The translations under genes were made by a program, and so were the position numbers. 64,000 nt of DNA. Source: Adenophora triphylla var. japonica (lineage: Eukaryota; Streptophyta; Magnoliopsida; Asterales; Campanulaceae). The notes beneath the pieces are model-generated. The model had not been told where the DNA came from and did not search any database. It saw nothing but the letters and a program-made list of their open reading frames with translations. Positions 21,025 to 32,482 of this stretch are shown here, one piece after another; position 1 is the stretch's first letter, and each line of letters begins with the position of its first letter. The DNA lies in the NCBI GenBank assembly GCA_022495995.1, contig JAFEMH010007507.1, forward strand, positions 1 to 64,000. The letters run 5' to 3'.

Positions 21025-24000
21025 ATGCCAATTTCCAAGCAAATTATCAACATGCTCCTCATTACCATTTTCATTGCTTCAATCTTCTTCTCCAATGGAG
21101 TTTTATCGGAACCATCGTACAAAAATATCTCGGTGCCGGCTCTGGGTCCTCATTCCTTCGCTTTCGACTCGTTAGGCCGTGGGCCTTACACTAGTATTAG
21201 TGATGGAAGAATTATCTTCTATCAAAGCTCGAGAAACAGATTCGTCGACTTTGCCTTTACTTCTCCAAATAGGTATCTGATTTTTGCTTATTTCGCAATA
21301 GTAAAGATATAGCTGACATGGTAGTAATCACTAAATTAAAAGTTAGACATTTGCACTGTTGTTATGTTGTGTGGGCTTTGGCCCAAACATTAGCAGCCCA
21401 AGCAATATTAGTGCAGCCCATTTAAAGCAGCCCATTGTAAGCCTTAATCCTTTTTTGTTCCCAGCGACTGATGTGTTCCCAGCAAATGTTTCTTAATTGC
21501 TGATGTTGGCTTTTTTGACTTGGTCTTTTCCCAAGTCATTGTTTACGATCAATCTTTGGGTTTCCATTAGCGGCGATTTCGCCGCGTCGTTCCTCCCCTT
21601 GCGCCATGGTTGATTCGGGTAAGCCTTATCTCTTTCTTCCCCTCTTATCTCTTCTACCTTCAGCCCCCTATTTAAACCCCCCATGCCCTCTCTTTGCAGC
21701 CATCAAGAACACACACGAGTCTTTACACACACTTTGGGGTTTTTCTCTTTCGGGTAAATAGAGAGGGTTCAGTGAGCTTGTTGCAGAGGTATATATTTTG
21801 AGAGTTCTGTGAGGTGGTTCGAGGTTCATATCGATTTCTTCTACTCTCAATTTCTGTCTAGGTGCTCTTCCTCAGTTAGGTTGTTTAATCTGTCAGTGTG
21901 TATGTGTGCTGTGTGTTGGCGAGGCAATTGAGAGTTTGGGCTGGTGTTACTTGGGTGACGGCTGTTGGTCTGTGATCAACAGAGATCAACAGAGGCTTTG
22001 ATTTGTGAGGGTTCTGTCGCTGGTACTGACTGCTTGATATTTGGGTCTGTGTACTGCGGTTTTGGGACTGCATTGCTGCCTTGGTTTCATAGCAACGCCT
22101 TGGATCATTGTGCCTTGGATTGTGGCTGGTTTTCGGAATATTCGGATACTTGGGCCTGAGCCGAATTCTCTTTGTTCTTCTATCGTTATTTTCTGATTTT
22201 TCATTACTCTGTTATTTGGATTTATTTCTGTTTAAACTGATATTAACATTGGTTTTATTTTCTTGTGCATGTTCTGAGTTTGCAAAATTCCTGGGCATTC
22301 GAGGTGAGAAAACTCAACAGTGGTATCAGAGCCAGGTTCCGCTTTTGCGAACGGTGAACGGTAAAATAAGAAACCTAGTAAAAGGTTTCTTGGGTAAGGA
22401 AAATAAAATCATTTTGTTTGTTATTCAGCTGTGGTGTTTTTTGAGTGCTTTGATACTTGCTTTATTACCTTATCTGTTTTTTTAATTAGAAATTTACTAT
22501 TGTTATGGCTGCTAATGTTTATATGATGGAGCCATTCAATGGCAAAGGTGATTTTTTAATTTGGCAACAAAAAATGAAAGGTATTTTGATTAAAGAAAAA
22601 GTGTTTAAAGTCAGAACTCAACAATTTCTTTGAATCGGATACTCGGGAATTAAGACTTGAAATGGATGAAAGTGCTTATTCTTCGATTATTTTGAATTTA
22701 TCTGCTTTGTTATTAGAAAAGTTGGTAAACATGATAATGCTAAATCTCTTTGGGATAAAGCGGAAGCAAGATATGTTGAAACATCATTACCTAGTAAGAT
22801 GTTTTTGCTTGAAAAGTTTTTTCAGTTTAAACTGGACTTAAACAAAGACATGGATGATAATATTGATCGGTTTACTAAACTTGTGCAAGACATTAAGCAA
22901 ACCGGTGATAAGAACATTGATGAATATACTCCTATTGTGCTCTTAAATGCTATACCGACTCTTATGCCGATGTTAGATCCGCAATTAAGTATGGTAGACC
23001 GAAATTGTGCTTGATCTTTGTGATTAACGGGATAAAAAGTAAAGAGTTGGAGTTAAGAGTTAATAAGGGTAAATCATCTAATGTTGGTGAGGTTAATGTG
23101 GTGAGAGGACGACCTACTCACGGGAATAATAATCGAGAATAAGCAACATGACAAGGCGAATCCGGTAAAAATAATGAGAGGAAAAGAAGTAAGTCTAGAT
23201 CGGTAAAAGTAACGAGAAAATGTTACAATTGTGGTGAGACGGGACATTTTCGTAAAGAGTGTCCTAATCCCAAAAAGAAGAATCAAGACTTGCAAATTGA
23301 CCGTAATTTTGCTTGGTGAAAATGAGCCTTCTGTTTTTATGGTTCTTGAGCTGTGGTGAATTATGTTCATTATGTGAAAAATGAATGGTTGTTAGATTAC
23401 GCATGCACGTTTCACATGACACTGATAAAAACATGTTTCATACTTATAGTGATATGAAAAGTGGCTCTGTTTCTTTAGCTAATGATAAAAAGTGTCAAAT
23501 TGCTGGTATTGGAGACGTTTGTCTCAAGTTTGAGTCTGGTTCTTGCTTAACGTTGAAAGATGTGCGACATGTGCCTGATTTAGCTAACAATCTCATGTCT
23601 TGTGCATCTTTAGAAAATGATGGGTTAGAAGGGAAATGGGGTAATGGGTGCATGAAAATCTTGAAGGGGTCTCTTGTGATTTTTAAAGCTGAAAAGATTA
23701 GAAACTTGTATGTTTGCACTGCTAAACCAATGACTGATTATGCTAATGTTGTTAAAGTTGATAAAACTGATTTGTGGCATAAAAGACTTGGACACATGAG
23801 TAATAAAGGTTTGGAAATTTTGAATAAAAATGACGTTTTTGGTAAAGATAAAATTTCTGGTATGCGTTTCTGTGACTCTTGTGTGATGGATAAGCAACAT
23901 AGAGTATCTTTTCCCAATCTCCCTAATCCCAATCATTGTTCGAGTAAAGCAATTCTTGAGTATTTACATGCTGATGTATGGGGTCCTGCTAGTGAGACCA

Positions 24001-27000
24001 CTCAAGGTGTAAATATATATTTTTTTTATCTATAATTGATGACTTTTCCAGGAAAACATGGATGTTTTTAATGAAAAATAAATCTGATGTTTTTGATAAT
24101 TTCAAAAATTGGAAAGTCATGATAGAAAATCAAACAGGTAGAAAAATTAAAGTGCTTAGGATCGATAATGGACTTGAATTTTGCAATCATGAGTTTGATA
24201 ACTTTTGCTTAGAGAATGGAATTAAAAGGCATAAGATCGTGCCTTATACACCGCAACAAAATGGTGTTCTTTGAACGTATGAATAGAACTCTATTAGAAA
24301 GAGTTAGAACCATGCTTGCTACTTGGTTTGTCCAAGCGTTTTTGGGGTGAGGCGGTGATGATCCGCCTATCTTATAAATAGGTCTCCTCTGTCCCTTTAA
24401 ATGGTAGATGTCCCTGAAGAGTTTTTTCTGGAAAACACATTGATTACTCAAATTTGAGGATTTTTGGTTGTCTTTGCGTATGCCCATAAGAAAAATGATA
24501 AACTTGAACCTGACCGTGAGGTGTATTTTCTTGGGATACCGTGAGGGTGTCAAGGGGTATAGATTATGGGTAAGGGAGGAACCGGGTTTCAAAGTGATCA
24601 TTAGTCGTGATGTTGTGTTTAATGAAACCGAGTTTCCTTGCTTAAATAATGTGCCTCCCCCTCCCCCTGCTCCAAATACGGTGGAGCACTCTTATGTGCC
24701 TATTCCTGCAATTGTTAATGAGCATGTTACACAACCTGATGTGATTCCTCCTGTTGATAATCCTATTGATGTGAATGAGCAAAATATTGATATTGAAAAT
24801 GAAGATATTGAAAATAATGAGTTGAGGATTTGAATGACTACCAACTTAGTCGTGATAGACCTAGACGCATATCTAGGCAACTGCCCATTTTCATGATTTT
24901 GATATGACTTCATTTGTGTTTAGTGTGTTTGAATCTATTGATAATCTTGAGCCTAAAACCTATAATGAAGCTTTAAATTCGTTAATAAGAATGAGTGGAT
25001 TAATGCTATGAATGATGAAATGAATTCTTTGCATGTTAATGATACTTGGACTTTAGTGCCTAGACCGAAAAACTGTTCTATTGTTTCTTGTAAGTGGCTC
25101 TATAAAGTCAAGAATGAATCCGACTCTGTTAGATTTAAAGCTAGACTTGTAGCAAAAGGTTTTACTCAGAAAGAAGGTATAGATTACACTGAAATATTTG
25201 CTCCTGTTGTTAAATTCACAACCTGTTAGGATTATGCTTGCTTTGGTGGCTCAGTTTAATTGGGAAATGAAACAAATGGATGTTAAAACTGCTTTTTTGC
25301 ATGGAGATCTTGATGAAAAGATTTATATGAAGCAGCCTGAGGGTTATATTGATAATACTTGTCCTGATTATGTGTGTTTGCTAAAAAAGTCGTTATATGG
25401 GCTTAAACAGTCTCCTCGTATGTGGAACTTGAAATTTGATAAATGCATGCTAGATTTAAAATTCCAAATGAAGTGCTTATGATCATTGTTTATATTTCAA
25501 GAATGATACGAGTATGCCTGTTTTCTTGCTTATATATGTTGATGACATGCTTCTTATTAGTCCTTGTTCTAAATCCGTAGAGAATGTTAAAAATTGCTTG
25601 AGTGCTAAATTTGACATGAAATATCTCGGTGATGCTAGTAAGATACTTGGCATGAATATAATCGTAGACCGTGAATTATCTCCATTATTTACTTGAATCA
25701 AAGTTCATATGTTGAAAAGATTTTAAGTAAATTCTCTATGAAAGATGCTAAGTCTGTTAATACCCCTCTTGCTTCCCATTTTGTGCTTAGTAAAGAACAG
25801 TGTCCCCAAAATGACTTGGAGCTAGACCAAATGAAAAATATACCTTACTCGAATGCTATTGGTTACATTTATGTACTTAATGGTTAGTACCCGTCCGATA
25901 TTGCTTATGCTATTTCGTGTTTAAGCCGTTATATGTCGAATCCTGGCTGGCCCCATTGTGGCGCTTAAATGGTTGTTAAGGTACTTAAAGCATTCGATAA
26001 GTTATGGTTTGAAATTCACTAAGTGTGATGAAGGTATAAAATTAGTGGGTTATGTTGATTCTAATTATGCTAATGATAGGGACAATAGAAAATCTACCAC
26101 TTCATATGTGTTTACCTTATGTGGCTCTTGTATTAGTTGGAAATCTCGATTCTGACCAATTGTGGCTTTGTCTACGACAGAATCTGAATATGTGGCTATG
26201 ACCGAGGCTATAAAAGAGGCCATATGGCTTAAGGGTTTACTTTCTGAAATTGGTTTTCTAAATGATAATGTGGTAGTATTTTCTGATAGTCAATCTGGCA
26301 TTCAATTGGGTAAGAATCCTGTTTTTCATGATAGAACTAAGCATATAGATGTTAAATTTCATTTCATTCGTGATGTGATTGCTAAAAATATTGTTTATCT
26401 TGAAAAAATTGACACTAATTTTAATCCTGCTGATATGGGAACTAAGTGTTTACCTGTTTCAAAATTTTTGAACTGTTTGAAAATTTTGAATTTTGACACT
26501 TCATGTTGATGCTTGTGTTAGTTTGTCCCAAAAATCCTCTTCTTTACTTTGTGTGAAGTTGGGGTGTCTAGTTTCGTTCCTTTCTATGTGATAGGAATAA
26601 ATTAGATTTTTGCCTTCCGTACCTTGTTCTAACTTTGTGTTGGATCAAGTGCCGAAGGCTAAGGCGATGATGACTTTGCCCTGTAAGTGTATCCTGTGAG
26701 TGCATCGTGAATTGCACTGGTGTCATGAACCGGCACTTGATCCAAGGTGGAGAATGTTGTTATGTTGTGTGGGCTTTGGCCCAAACATTAGATGAGCAGC
26801 CCAAGCAATATTAGTGCAGCCCAATTAAAGCAGCCCATTGTGAGCATTAAACCTTTTTTGTTCCCAATGATGTGTTCCCGGAAATGTTTCTTAATTGCTG
26901 ATGTTGGCTTTTTTGACTTGGTCTTTTCCCAAGTCATTGTTTACGATCAATCTTTGGGTTTCCATTAGCGGCGATTTCGCCGCGTCGTTCCTCCCCTTGC

Positions 27001-30000
27001 GCCATGGTTGATTCGGGTAAGCCTTATCTCTTTCTTCCCCTCTTATCTCTTCTACCTTCAGCCCCCTATTTAAACCCCCCATGCCCTCTCTTTGCAGCCA
27101 TCAAGAACACACACGAGTCTTTACACACACTTTGGGGTTTTTCTCTTTCGGGTAAATAGAGAGGGTTCAGTGAGCTTGTTGCAGAGGTATATATTTTGAG
27201 AGTTCTGTGAGGTGGTTCGAGGTTCATATCGATTTCTTCTACTCTCAATTTCTGTCTAGGTGCTCTTCCTCAGTTAGGTTGTTTAATCTGTCAGTGTGTA
27301 TGTGTGCTGTGTGTTGGCGAGGCAATTGAGAGTTTGAAATTTGGTGTTACTTGGGTGACTGTTGGTGCATGATCAACGAGAGATCAACAGAGGCTTTGAT
27401 TTGTGAGGGTTACGTCGGCTGATGCTTGGCTTGCTTGATATTTGGGTCACGTATGCAGCGGTTTTGGGGCGCATTCTTTGCCTTGGTTTCATAGCAACGC
27501 CTTGGATCATTGTGCCTTGGATTGTGGGTGGTTTCGGAATATTCGGATACTTGGGCACCGAGCCGAATTCTCTTTGTTCTTCTATCGTTATTTTCTGATT
27601 TTTCATTACTCTGTTATTTGGATTTATTTCTGTTTAAACTGATATTAACATTGGTTTTATTTTCTTGTGCATGTTCTGAGTTTGCAAAATTCCTGGGCAT
27701 TCGAGGTGAGAAAACTCAACATGCACAAGTAAAAACATCCACAAACTTAGACCTCTTTTTTTATCCGATAAATATGTGGATAAATAATTATTTTATTAGC
27801 ATTAAAATCCTATATTAATAATCAGTATTTCCTAAATTATAGTGAAATTGATTTATCTCATTAAAACAATTTCTTTAAGCCGGAAATTTTGAGATGAGTA
27901 GAAAATGGAAATTTTAATATTAAAATATCACTCCGTTAGTTAAAACATCTAGATTTACAAGATACTAATATGACTGTTTTAAATGATGACCTGACAACTT
28001 TTGCTGTAAAACGATTAAGTTTTTAGGAAAAATCTATAGTATAAATGGTAGTGGTCCTTGCTATAGTTGAATGAACAGTAACAAGTGTTAAATTTTTCAT
28101 TTTGCCCTCACTAAGTTGTTCCTTTCCCATTTTGCCCTTTAAATTTTTTTTTTTTTTAAATTAAAAAGAAAAAAAAAAACGTGTCCTCGGACACGAGCTT
28201 TTACTAGTACTAGATAAATGAAGGATACACATATTTTGATGATTGGAAAAATCCCTTTTATAGGACTATATATATAATACTTACCTTACCACCCTTATTA
28301 TTTATTTAGTCGTGTAAGATAATCGAAAAATGAAATAATGTTTTTGAGATTGAAATTACTCTTTGGTTTTTTGATATTAGTAGTTGGAAAGTTGAATGAT
28401 TCTAACAAAGGTATTTATGTACTTCAGGACAAGGGCTGAATGTGATGGCCTTAGAACTCTCTCATTGTTATCTACATGTGGTAGGGCCTTAAGTTTGGCA
28501 TTTTATCATCGTAAGCGGCAACTTTACATCGCAGATGCCACTTTGGGATTGTTTGTAGTTGGCCGCAAGGGAGGCCGTGCAACCCGGCTCGCTTCTAGCG
28601 CAGATGGAGTACCGTTTGATTTCACTGTTAGTGTGGATGTTGATCAATCGTCCGGTGATGTTTACTTCACAGATGCAAGTTCTACCGGTGGAATTGAGTA
28701 CGTTCAACTTAATTATTCTTTCAAGCTACTCCCCCGTACTTTAATAAATATCGCAGTTGACTTATTAACGTATTTTAGTAATTAAGATGCTTTACTAATT
28801 CGTACAATAAAAAAATTACACAAGTTAATTTCTTATTTGAACAAAAATTTTTGGGGAAAACCTGTTTCTCCGTAAGTTATAAAAAATCATATTTTTAAAT
28901 ATATCGACTTGGTGTTTTAAAGCCTAAACCCACTGTTTTAAGGCCTAAAATCGCTATTTTATTTTCTAGCTTAAACTCACTGTTTTAACGCCTAAACTCA
29001 CTATTTTATTTTCTAGGTATTTTAAGGCCTAAACTCAATATTTTAAGGTCTAAACTCGATATTTTTAAGGATGAAAGTGGGCTTTTTATAACTTATGGAG
29101 AAACAGGTTTCCCCTAAAACTTACTCAATTTGAAAACGCGACATTTATTTTGAGATAAACCAAAATGGAAAGTGTAACATTTAAGGGGCAAGGGGAGTAT
29201 TTTTCTATTTCTTATTTCTTTTGGTCTTAACTATATGGTATTTAAGCATGAGAGTATCACTACAATTGACGAAACAAACTTTTTAGGTCAATTGTTGATC
29301 CAACGAATGTGAGATCAATAGGGTTCACAACTGATCTCTGACATTTGGCTTTACCATTTTCTTTGCCGTTGACTTAAATCTAGATGGTGTATACTTATAT
29401 TAAGGGTTATTTGTCAAAAAATTAATCTGCGTCATTGCTTTACGGGGACTGTTGTGCATTTAAACTGTCTGTACACACATCCCAAATTGATGGATTCACT
29501 AGCGGAGCATCTAAACTAGCTGAAATATGCACTTGGTGTTATTTATGTTTAACGAAATATTGATTCATGCCGATATATGATGATCTGAAGGTATTTTTTT
29601 CTTATAATTTACAGCCAAATTCCATTGATAGTCTCCACCAGAGACTCAACCGGAAGGTTACTTAAATATGACCGAAAGACGAAAAAAGTGTCAGTTTTGC
29701 TAAATGAGATATCGGGTGCGGCTGGAGTAGCTATTAGTAAAGATGGATTCTTTGTGCTCTTGACGGAGTTTATTGGCTTGAGAGTTCGTAAATATTGGCT
29801 AAGAGGTCCGAAAGCCTATACATCAGAAGTTATATTGAATATCAAGAATGGAGCTCCGGATAATATAAGGAGGACTTCGTCAGGAGACTTTTGGATAGCA
29901 GTGACAAGTCCTACTGGTCAACTCCTCGGGGTTAGAATTAGTGGTTCTGGGAACATTTTGGAAACGTTGACTTTTAGTCCGAATTTTGTGGCCCCGACTA

Positions 30001-30080
30001 TTGCCGTTGTCCAACAATATAAGGATTCATTATATCTTGGGTCTCTTGGAGGAGAATATATTGGTGCATACAAAATGTAG
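21025..30080 (+). CDS. strictosidine synthase-like protein, three exons, intact frame
   Basis: The exons are 21025-21272, 28428-28697 and 29615-30080. They total 984 bp and encode 327 residues plus TAG. Junction phases agree: AG|G across intron 1 and GA|C across intron 2, with donors GTATCT and GTACGT and CAG acceptors. The protein has an N-terminal signal-like hydrophobic stretch (residues ~8-25), [72 protein letters not shown] and [15 protein letters not shown]. That is the usual length and order for the six-bladed SSL propeller. True strictosidine synthase joins tryptamine and secologanin using a catalytic Glu near the C-terminus. In the matching C-terminal stretch ([19 protein letters not shown]) I see no such Glu, so I infer an SSL of unknown reaction, probably in the secretory pathway or vacuole. 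Intron 1 is 7.15 kb because of a Copia insertion, so expression may be reduced. Confidence 0.85.
21357..22319 (+). repeat. 5' LTR of the intron-1 Copia element
   Basis: It is 963 bp with TG...CA ends, followed by the primer site TGGTATCAGAGCCAG at 22321-22335. Compared with the 3' LTR it is nearly identical over 21500-21930 and after 22150. It differs heavily at 21930-22090, and near 21460-21485. Confidence 0.9.
22505..26509 (+). pseudogene. Copia gag-pol of the intron-1 element, multiply frameshifted
   Basis: Gag starts at the ATG 22505 ([18 protein letters not shown]) and breaks near 22630. A zinc knuckle [15 protein letters not shown] lies near 23220-23265. Protease is weak ([11 protein letters not shown], near 23390). 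Integrase shows [17 protein letters not shown], a CDSC half-finger and IDNGLEF. RT shows [20 protein letters not shown] and [13 protein letters not shown] with the YVDD box intact. RNase H shows [20 protein letters not shown] and [20 protein letters not shown] and ends with a stop at 26507-26509. At least eight frame changes or stops separate the pieces, though residues are well conserved between breaks. Confidence 0.88.
26755..27721 (+). repeat. 3' LTR of the intron-1 Copia element
   Basis: It is 967 bp, begins right after the polypurine tract and is followed by the target repeat TGCAC. Differences from the 5' LTR cluster in 27330-27490 and are otherwise few. Confidence 0.9.
28033..28207 (+). 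mobile_element. mini-Helitron in SSL copy 2 intron 1
   Basis: This is the same insertion as at 1122-1303: TCTATAG start, hairpin CGTGTCC/GGACACG, CTAG end before T. The ends match copy 1 exactly, but about 100 bp of interior differ strongly from copy 1. Confidence 0.7.
28853..29114. mobile_element. MITE in SSL copy 2 intron 2
   Basis: Same inverted ends (GGGGAAAACCTGTTTCTCC) and ~21-bp internal repeats as at 1949-2210, with only a few base differences. It was therefore present before the locus duplicated. Confidence 0.6.
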
Positions 30081-30082
30081 AC

Positions 30083-31439
30083 CAGGGCCGTTTCTAGCGT
30101 TTCGTAGGTCCGGGACGAAACTAAATAATGGGCCCTAATGACTTTATATATGTACATACATATATCTATATATCATTAAAAATAATATTATAGTCGTATA
30201 ATACGATAATGTATATATGTTCATTAGTTGTTCAAATTTTTATAACTTTATTCTATTTAATTATTCGTTATATTTTTTCTCGCTTTAATCAATAAGAAAA
30301 AAAATTAAACTAACATTTACAAATTGAGAATAGGTGTGTAAATTAAATATGAAAATATTTATAATTGATATGGTAATGTTATAGATAAAAAAATTACAAT
30401 GGAATTTTAGAAAAATTACTTTATTTCTTCAAATTTGAAAGATATTTACCGATTACGCAAGATAAAATTAAAAAAGAAGTACTATAAACATATGAAAACA
30501 ATAAATATGAAACAGAGATTATGTATGACAAATTTATTTATTTTATTTGATCCAGTGAAAGGGAAACCAAGAGAGATGTTATGTAAAACTAAAATTTAAA
30601 CTTATAATTAATAAATTTATATATAAATATAAATATAAATGCATTGGATTGGATTGGATTGTAGATAATAACAAATGCAAGGTTATAAAATCATAATCAA
30701 TAATCTATAAATAGAAGAAAAAAATATATAAATAGATTAAATTTTTTTATGATTTTCTATGAGTTATATATAAATAAAATTATGATTCAAAATAAATATA
30801 TTAGATTTTAAGATTTTGAACCTTATAAACATACTTCCCGTTTCATAATAAATGTTACTTCTTTCTCTTTTGAATTTTTCATAACAATTGTTATAATTTA
30901 AAAATGAAAACTTGATAGTAATTATTTATTCAATGAGACTTACTTGTCACACTCACAACAACAATCCAATTAGTATTTACTACCTAACTTTTCTTTACTA
31001 CTTTACTTTTCATACTTACAACACACACTCTACTATTTGATATATATTATATAGTATGTTATGAGATAGAGTGAGTAAATATTATACATAGAATAACACG
31101 AATACTTAAAATTTAATCTTATAGTTTAGAGATAAAATACAAATAAAAATAAATTTATAAGACTTGTAAAGATAACTTAGAATTGGGGCCTCAATTATTC
31201 GAGCTCAAACTTATCTCCTATTTAGCTATTTAGTTATTGCTCACTTACAATCAAATCAACACATTTATCATCAAATCAACACATTACTTATTAAATTATT
31301 TTGGACTAGTATTTCATATTAGTAAAAAAGACAAGTGTTATACAATATACTGGACATAAAATTTGTGCCCCTAGTTAGCGTGGGCCCTGGGCGATCGCCC
31401 ATTCTGACCCACCCCTTGGGCCGGCCCTGATGTAGACAA
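30083..31439. mobile_element. non-autonomous hAT element at the SSL stop codon
   Basis: It begins CAGGGCCG and ends CGGCCCTG. The 8-bp target duplication ATGTAGAC occupies 30075-30082 and 31440-31447. The left copy contains the last Met codon and the TAG stop of SSL copy 2, so the reading frame still ends correctly. The interior is AT-rich with no coding sequence recognised, and it displaces the original 3' untranslated region by 1.36 kb. Confidence 0.88.
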
Positions 31440-31447
31440 CAATATGT

Positions 31448-31552
31448 AAAACAGGCACAACACTTTTGTAATTTTTTTTCCTTGTATTTGATGTAATTTT
31501 CATTCCTAAATTAATGAATTCGTAAAAATTAATTCTTTAAAGAGGAATATTG
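31448..31552 (+). other. displaced original SSL 3' flank
   Basis: This short stretch between the hAT element and the Copia target site is what originally followed the SSL stop codon. It is T-rich and contains possible polyadenylation signals, but none can be assigned with certainty. Confidence 0.4.
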
Positions 31553-31557
31553 CTCTT

Positions 31558-32078
31558 TGTTGTGCAATCGCAGCGGAAGCAATTAAACAATAACTAAGAA
31601 CACACAAGCAATTGAGAAATCGAAAAAGAAAAAGAGATGAAAATTGATTGGGGTTTTGAACCTTGCTTTTGTATTATATGTGCAATGTATCATACAGTTC
31701 CATAGGGTTACAATCTATATTTATATAAGACACAAACCCTAGCCCAATTATGAAAACTAACACAAAAGCCCGTAGGTCCAAAACCCTCCCCGTCGCTCCA
31801 GGCGTCCGCCTCAAGGAACACCAGGCGCCCGCCTGGCGAGGCTCCAGCCACGGCTATAACCTTCTGCCGTCGATGCGGCCGCCTCGCCTGGCCCAGGCGT
31901 CCGCCTCGCACGATGCCAAGCCATGCCCAAGCTACTGGACTCCAGGCGCTCGCCCCGGCCTCACCCATGCGGCCGCCTCAAAGCCACCAACCAGAGACCA
32001 ATGCTACGGCAAGGCGCCCGCCTCGCCTAGATGAGGCGCCCGCCTCGGCAACGGAATCACGAGCCATACCATCCTACA
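31558..32078 (-). repeat. 3' LTR of the downstream Copia element
   Basis: 521 bp. One half is AT-rich; the other holds many copies of a GC-rich GGCGCCCGCCT-type motif (about 31795-32050). On the minus strand it begins TGTAGGATGG just after the polypurine tract and ends GCACAACA. Confidence 0.9.
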
Positions 32079-32216
32079 ATCTCCACCTTGGCGAGTGTTC
32101 ACCCAACCCAACAGAAGATACAAGGAACCAATGCTTGATCCACCCCATCTCTAACAGCTAGAGATGTGCAACAAATCCAAGCAATGCTTGAACTTGTCAG
32201 TAGTAACCGGCTTCGA

Positions 32217-32482
32217 AGCCGGTTGATACGGCGGACGCGTATCAACCGCCGATAATAAGTACCTATAAACGGCGGCTACTTATATACCGCCGTATATAAC
32301 TTCGATCTCGTATACGTACATGTTAAATGTACGTACATTACTTATTTACGGCGGACGCGTCCGCTGTATATATTAGTTATTTACGGCGGCTGTGCATACC
32401 ACCGTATATATAATACATATACGGCGGATGCGTGTTCACCGCCGTATATGAGCGCCGTAAAAAGCCTACTTTCTTGTAGTGT
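32217..32482 (-). mobile_element. CACTA-like insertion in Copia RNase H tail
   Basis: On the minus strand it begins CACTACAAGAAAGTAGGC (from 32482) and carries about ten direct and inverted ACGGCGG / CCGCCGT subterminal repeats. A 3-bp duplication TTC flanks both sides (32214-32216, 32483-32485), the CACTA size. The far end lacks the CACTA terminal repeat. Instead its first 10 bases are the inverted copy of the neighbouring host bases, giving a perfect 20-bp palindrome at 32207-32226. Confidence 0.7.

Larger units (their letters stand above)
21357..27721 (+). mobile_element. Ty1/Copia retrotransposon in intron 1 of SSL copy 2
   Basis: It is a 6,365-bp element with LTRs TGTTGTTATG...AACTCAACA and a 5-bp target duplication TGCAC at 21352-21356 and 27722-27726. 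The empty site is preserved in copy 1 at 811-815. A tRNA-iMet primer site follows the left LTR and a polypurine tract AAGGTGGAGAA (26744-26754) precedes the right one. Same orientation as the gene. The internal genes are broken by many frameshifts. Confidence 0.93.

Noticed and set aside
31708..32161. Arg/Pro/Ala-rich open frames in the Copia LTRs as proteins
   Set aside because: They come from the GC-rich repeat words of the LTR and occur in several frames at once; the same happens at 36537-36863.
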